From: Antiquaquibacter metalliresistens
GTDB taxonomy: Bacteria; Actinomycetota; Actinomycetes; Actinomycetales; Microbacteriaceae
Reading direction: 5' to 3'
NCBI RefSeq assembly: GCF_029211225.1
Contig: NZ_JARGEM010000003.1
Coordinates: 124,001 to 188,000, forward strand
DNA length: 64,000 nt
Positions 61,618 to 64,000 of this stretch are shown piece after piece; the first letter of the stretch is position 1, and every line of letters begins with the position of its first letter. Under the pieces are notes generated by a model that worked only from the letters and a program-made list of their open reading frames with translations, was not told where the DNA came from and ran no database searches. The position numbers were made by a program, and so were the translations under genes.

Positions 61618-61894
61618 GGCGCGGCGGGCCGCCCGCGGGTGTGCGCGGCCTGGGTGCGCGCCGAGCCGCCCGCGGGTGTGCGCACCTGCACGGATTCGGG
61701 GCGGCGCGCCGCCGGGTGGGCGCCGACACGCGGGAATCGCGCAGTATCCGTGCGTGACGGCACGCGTGCCCCTGCGAGTGGATGGGCGGTGCGGCCCGCC
61801 CGTCCTCTCCTCACAAGCGGGCGCGCCACCCCGACTCGACACAGATGCGCGCGAGGCAGGATGTCGCGACCGGCGACATCGCCACCCTTGACCC
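61618..61894. other. intergenic region with short direct repeats
   Basis: This 277-bp gap holds no supported gene. A 19-bp direct repeat GCCGCCCGCGGGTGTGCGC occurs at 61628-61646 and 61665-61683. A small inverted repeat (GATGTCGC/GCGACATC) lies near 61861-61880. CACCCT at 61883-61888, 6 nt before the yraN ATG, is a possible leaderless -10 box. Confidence 0.7.
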
Positions 61895-62251
61895 ATGGCA
61901 GCGAAGGACGCGCTCGGGCGACGCGGTGAGCAGATCGCCGCGCGGCACCTGGAGTCGCGCGGGCTGAGCATCCTCGACCGCAACTGGCGTTGTCCGCAGG
62001 GCGAGATCGACCTCGTCGCGCGGGACGGGGTCGAGGTGGTGTTCGTGGAGGTGAAGACGCGCGCGGGACTCGGGTACGGGCATCCGCTCGAGTCGATCAC
62101 GACGGTGAAGCTCGCGCGGTTGCGGCGACTCGCGGCGGCGTGGTGCGAGGCGCACCCGGGGCGGCACGAGCGCATCCGCATCGACGCGATCGCGGTGATC
62201 GCGCCAGCGGGCGGCGTCGTGCAGATCGAGCACCTGGAGCGGGTGTTCTGA
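61895..62251 (+). CDS. yraN: UPF0102 YraN-family protein
   Basis: A 118-residue nuclease-fold protein of the UPF0102 family (LGRRGEQIAARHLESRG, GEIDLVARDG, VVFVEVKTRAG: Asp and Glu-x-Lys in line). Role not firmly known. It is next to comM/dprA as in many bacteria. Confidence 0.94.
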   Translation: MAAKDALGRRGEQIAARHLESRGLSILDRNWRCPQGEIDLVARDGVEVVFVEVKTRAGLGYGHPLESITTVKLARLRRLAAAWCEAHPGRHERIRIDAIAVIAPAGGVVQIEHLERVF

Positions 62252-62264
62252 TGGGCGGCCTCTG

Positions 62265-63800
62265 ATGGGTATGGGGCGCACCTGGTCGGTGTCGCTGCTC
62301 GGGCTGCAGGGTGCGGTTGTGGAGATCGAGGCCGACCTCTCCAGCAACCTGCCCGCGTTCGTGCTGATCGGACTGCCGGATGCCGCGCTCGGCGAGGCGA
62401 AGGACCGGGTGCGGTCCGCGGCGACGAACGCCGGTTGCCCGCTGCCGAACCGCAAGATCACGGTGAACCTGTCGCCCGCGGCGCTGCCCAAGCACGGCTC
62501 TGGCTTCGACCTGGCGATCGCGCTCGCCGCGCTCGCGGCGGCGGGGGAGGTGCGCGCCGAGTCCATCGAGCGGGTGCTGCACCTGGGGGAGTTGGGGCTC
62601 GACGGGCGCTTGCGACCGGTCAACGGCATCCTGCCCGCCGTGCTCGCCGCGTCGCGCGCGGGCTTCGAGACGGTGATGGTGCCGGCCGGCAACGCGGACG
62701 AGGCCGCGCTCGTGCCCGGCATCCGGGTCGTGCCGGTCGCCTGCCTGCGTGATGCTGCGATCTGGCACGGGGGCGAGTTCGAGCCGGTGCCGGTCGAACC
62801 GATTCTGCGCGCTCTGCCGGATGCTCCCGCCGACGACACCGGTGACCTGGCCGATGTCATCGGCAATCCGGATGCCGTCGACGCGATGCTCGTCGCGGCG
62901 GCGGGCGGACACCACGTGCTGCTGCTCGGGCCGCCGGGAGCTGGCAAGACCATGCTCGCCTCCCGCCTGCCGGGGCTGCTGCCCGATCTCGACCCGCGCG
63001 CGGCGCTCGAGGTGAGCTCGGTGCGGTCCCTCGCCGGCCTGCCGGTCGGGGGCACGCTCGCCGCCCGCCCGCCGTTCGAGGCCCCGCACCACACCGCCTC
63101 CGCGGCCGCGCTCGTCGGCGGGGGGAGCGCGACGATCCGTCCGGGCGCGGCGGCGCGGGCCTCCGACGGGGTGCTGTTCCTCGACGAGGCCCCCGAGTTC
63201 GCCGCGGTCGCCCTGGACGCGCTGCGGCAACCGCTCGAGTCCGGCGTGATCAGCATCCATCGCGCGAACGCGGTCGCGCACTTCCCGGGCCGGTTCCAGC
63301 TCGTGCTCGCCGCGAACCCGTGCCCGTGCGGGCAGTACGGGGCGCGCGACTCCGAGTGCACATGTCCGCCGAACGCACGCAGGCGCTACCTCGGCAAGCT
63401 CTCCGGTCCGCTGCTGGACCGCATCGACATCCAATTGCGGGTGCACCGCATCACCGCCGCGCAGCTTCGGCTCGCAGCCCAGGGCGGCGGGATGACGACG
63501 GCCGAGGCCCGAGACCGCGTCGCGACCGCGCGCGCCGCCTCGGCCACGCGCCTGGCGGACACCCCGTGGCGCTTGAACTCGCAGGTGCCCGGCACCTGGC
63601 TGCGCGGGCCGGCCGCGCGGCTCCCCGCCGGCGCCACCGCCGCACTCGATCGCGCGCTCGAGCGCGGCGGCATCACCATGCGCGGATACGACCGCGTACT
63701 GCGCCTCGCGTGGACGCTCGCCGACCTCGCCGGCGACCCGCGACCGGATGCCGCCCACGTCGGGCGCGCGCTGTACCTGAGGAGGGCGATGTCCACATGA
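62265..63800 (+). CDS. comM: YifB/ComM-family Mg-chelatase-like AAA ATPase
   Basis: A 511-residue ATPase. The N-terminal domain (LLGLQGAVVEIEADLSS) is followed by Walker A GPPGAGKT (near residue 225), Walker B GVLFLDEAPEF and a C-terminal domain with CPCGQYG. ComM promotes branch migration in natural transformation in Gram-negatives; its role in actinobacteria is not settled. ATG 62265; overlaps dprA by 4 nt. Confidence 0.95.
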   Translation: MGMGRTWSVSLLGLQGAVVEIEADLSSNLPAFVLIGLPDAALGEAKDRVRSAATNAGCPLPNRKITVNLSPAALPKHGSGFDLAIALAALAAAGEVRAESIERVLHLGELGLDGRLRPVNGILPAVLAASRAGFETVMVPAGNADEAALVPGIRVVPVACLRDAAIWHGGEFEPVPVEPILRALPDAPADDTGDLADVIGNPDAVDAMLVAAAGGHHVLLLGPPGAGKTMLASRLPGLLPDLDPRAALEVSSVRSLAGLPVGGTLAARPPFEAPHHTASAAALVGGGSATIRPGAAARASDGVLFLDEAPEFAAVALDALRQPLESGVISIHRANAVAHFPGRFQLVLAANPCPCGQYGARDSECTCPPNARRRYLGKLSGPLLDRIDIQLRVHRITAAQLRLAAQGGGMTTAEARDRVATARAASATRLADTPWRLNSQVPGTWLRGPAARLPAGATAALDRALERGGITMRGYDRVLRLAWTLADLAGDPRPDAAHVGRALYLRRAMST

Positions 63801-64000
63801 GCATGTTCGGACTGAAGGAGGCCGAGGTCGCCGAGTTGGTGCGGGCGATCACGGCGCGAGACCTCGACCGGGATGCCATCGAGGAGCGATTCGCGCGCGC
63901 GACCTGGACCGCCATCGCGGAGCCGGGCGACCGGGTCGCGGGGCGGCTCATCGCCGTGCTCGGAGCGCCGCGAGCGCTCGCCGCGGTGGTGGAGCGCTGG
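63797..64000 (+). CDS. dprA: DNA-processing protein DprA, 5' part
   Basis: Only the first 68 codons are inside the window (MSMFGLKEAEVAELVRAI, then WTAIAEPGDRVAG). The sequence matches the start of DprA, which loads RecA on incoming single-stranded DNA. ATG 63797 overlaps comM (ATGA); ATG 63803 is an alternative. Confidence 0.8.
   Translation, partial: MSMFGLKEAEVAELVRAITARDLDRDAIEERFARATWTAIAEPGDRVAGRLIAVLGAPRALAAVVERW

Noticed and set aside
61618-61894. Short open frames in the gap before yraN
   Set aside because: They are repeats of GC-rich words with no ribosome site, no family match and poor composition.

Overview
The window is a high-GC actinobacterial chromosome segment, most likely from the Microbacteriaceae (Micrococcales). 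The evidence is the conserved order rpsB-tsf-pyrH-frr-cdsA, a GlgE-type glycogen locus, DivIVA-domain proteins, a DUF2469 gene near rnhB/yraN/comM/dprA, many F420/LLM-type and MMPL genes, and a dense layer of actinobacterial leaderless genes. Genus cannot be fixed from the sequence. No rRNA, tRNA, CRISPR array, phage or classical IS element is visible. Almost every base is coding; no gene-free stretch exceeds 300 bases.

Layout. 1-4913: 3' part of an MMPL exporter, a convergent M23 peptidase, then rpsB, tsf, a strong terminator, a palindromic repeat (copy A) and pyrH. 4916-17477: a DMT transporter, frr, cdsA, a DivIVA-motif protein, a lytic-transglycosylase-like protein, a CPA1 antiporter, a small zinc-finger-like protein, an alpha/beta hydrolase, a minus-strand pair (giant coiled-coil DivIVA-like protein and AI-2E-family permease), and a membrane protein/YbbN/2-TM operon. 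17496-24254: glgE-glgB divergent from glgP, i.e. synthesis and breakdown of alpha-glucan. 24301-37343: DUF177-rpmF-rnc-mutM-(two GNATs)-smc-membrane protein-ftsY-(gamma carbonic anhydrase)-ffh, a ribosome/chromosome/secretion block.

37500-46722: an alpha-glucan utilisation locus. A secreted GH13 amylase with a C-terminal beta-rich module degrades starch outside the cell; a lipoprotein/MalF/MalG-type importer takes up maltodextrins; two cytoplasmic GH13 enzymes cleave them; a LacI-family repressor ends the operon. Two similar 22-bp operator-like sequences overlap the amylase and operon promoters. The transport ATPase is not here and must be supplied from elsewhere.

46735-64000: a GH16-like protein, an LLM oxidoreductase, an amidase and a DMT transporter, then the rpsP-khpA-rimM-trmD-rplS-lepB-rnhB-yraN-comM-dprA housekeeping backbone interrupted by accessory genes. 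Between rimM and trmD sits an AbiEi-like/DUF559 nuclease gene bounded by two copies (B and C) of the same palindromic repeat found between tsf and pyrH, and flanked by an exact 8-bp direct repeat. This repeat-bounded nuclease unit is the best candidate for an undescribed mobile system here. Other notable signals are an in-frame nested palindrome plus 12-bp tandem repeat inside smc, and about twenty genes whose -10 box lies 6-9 nt before the start codon, implying leaderless mRNAs.
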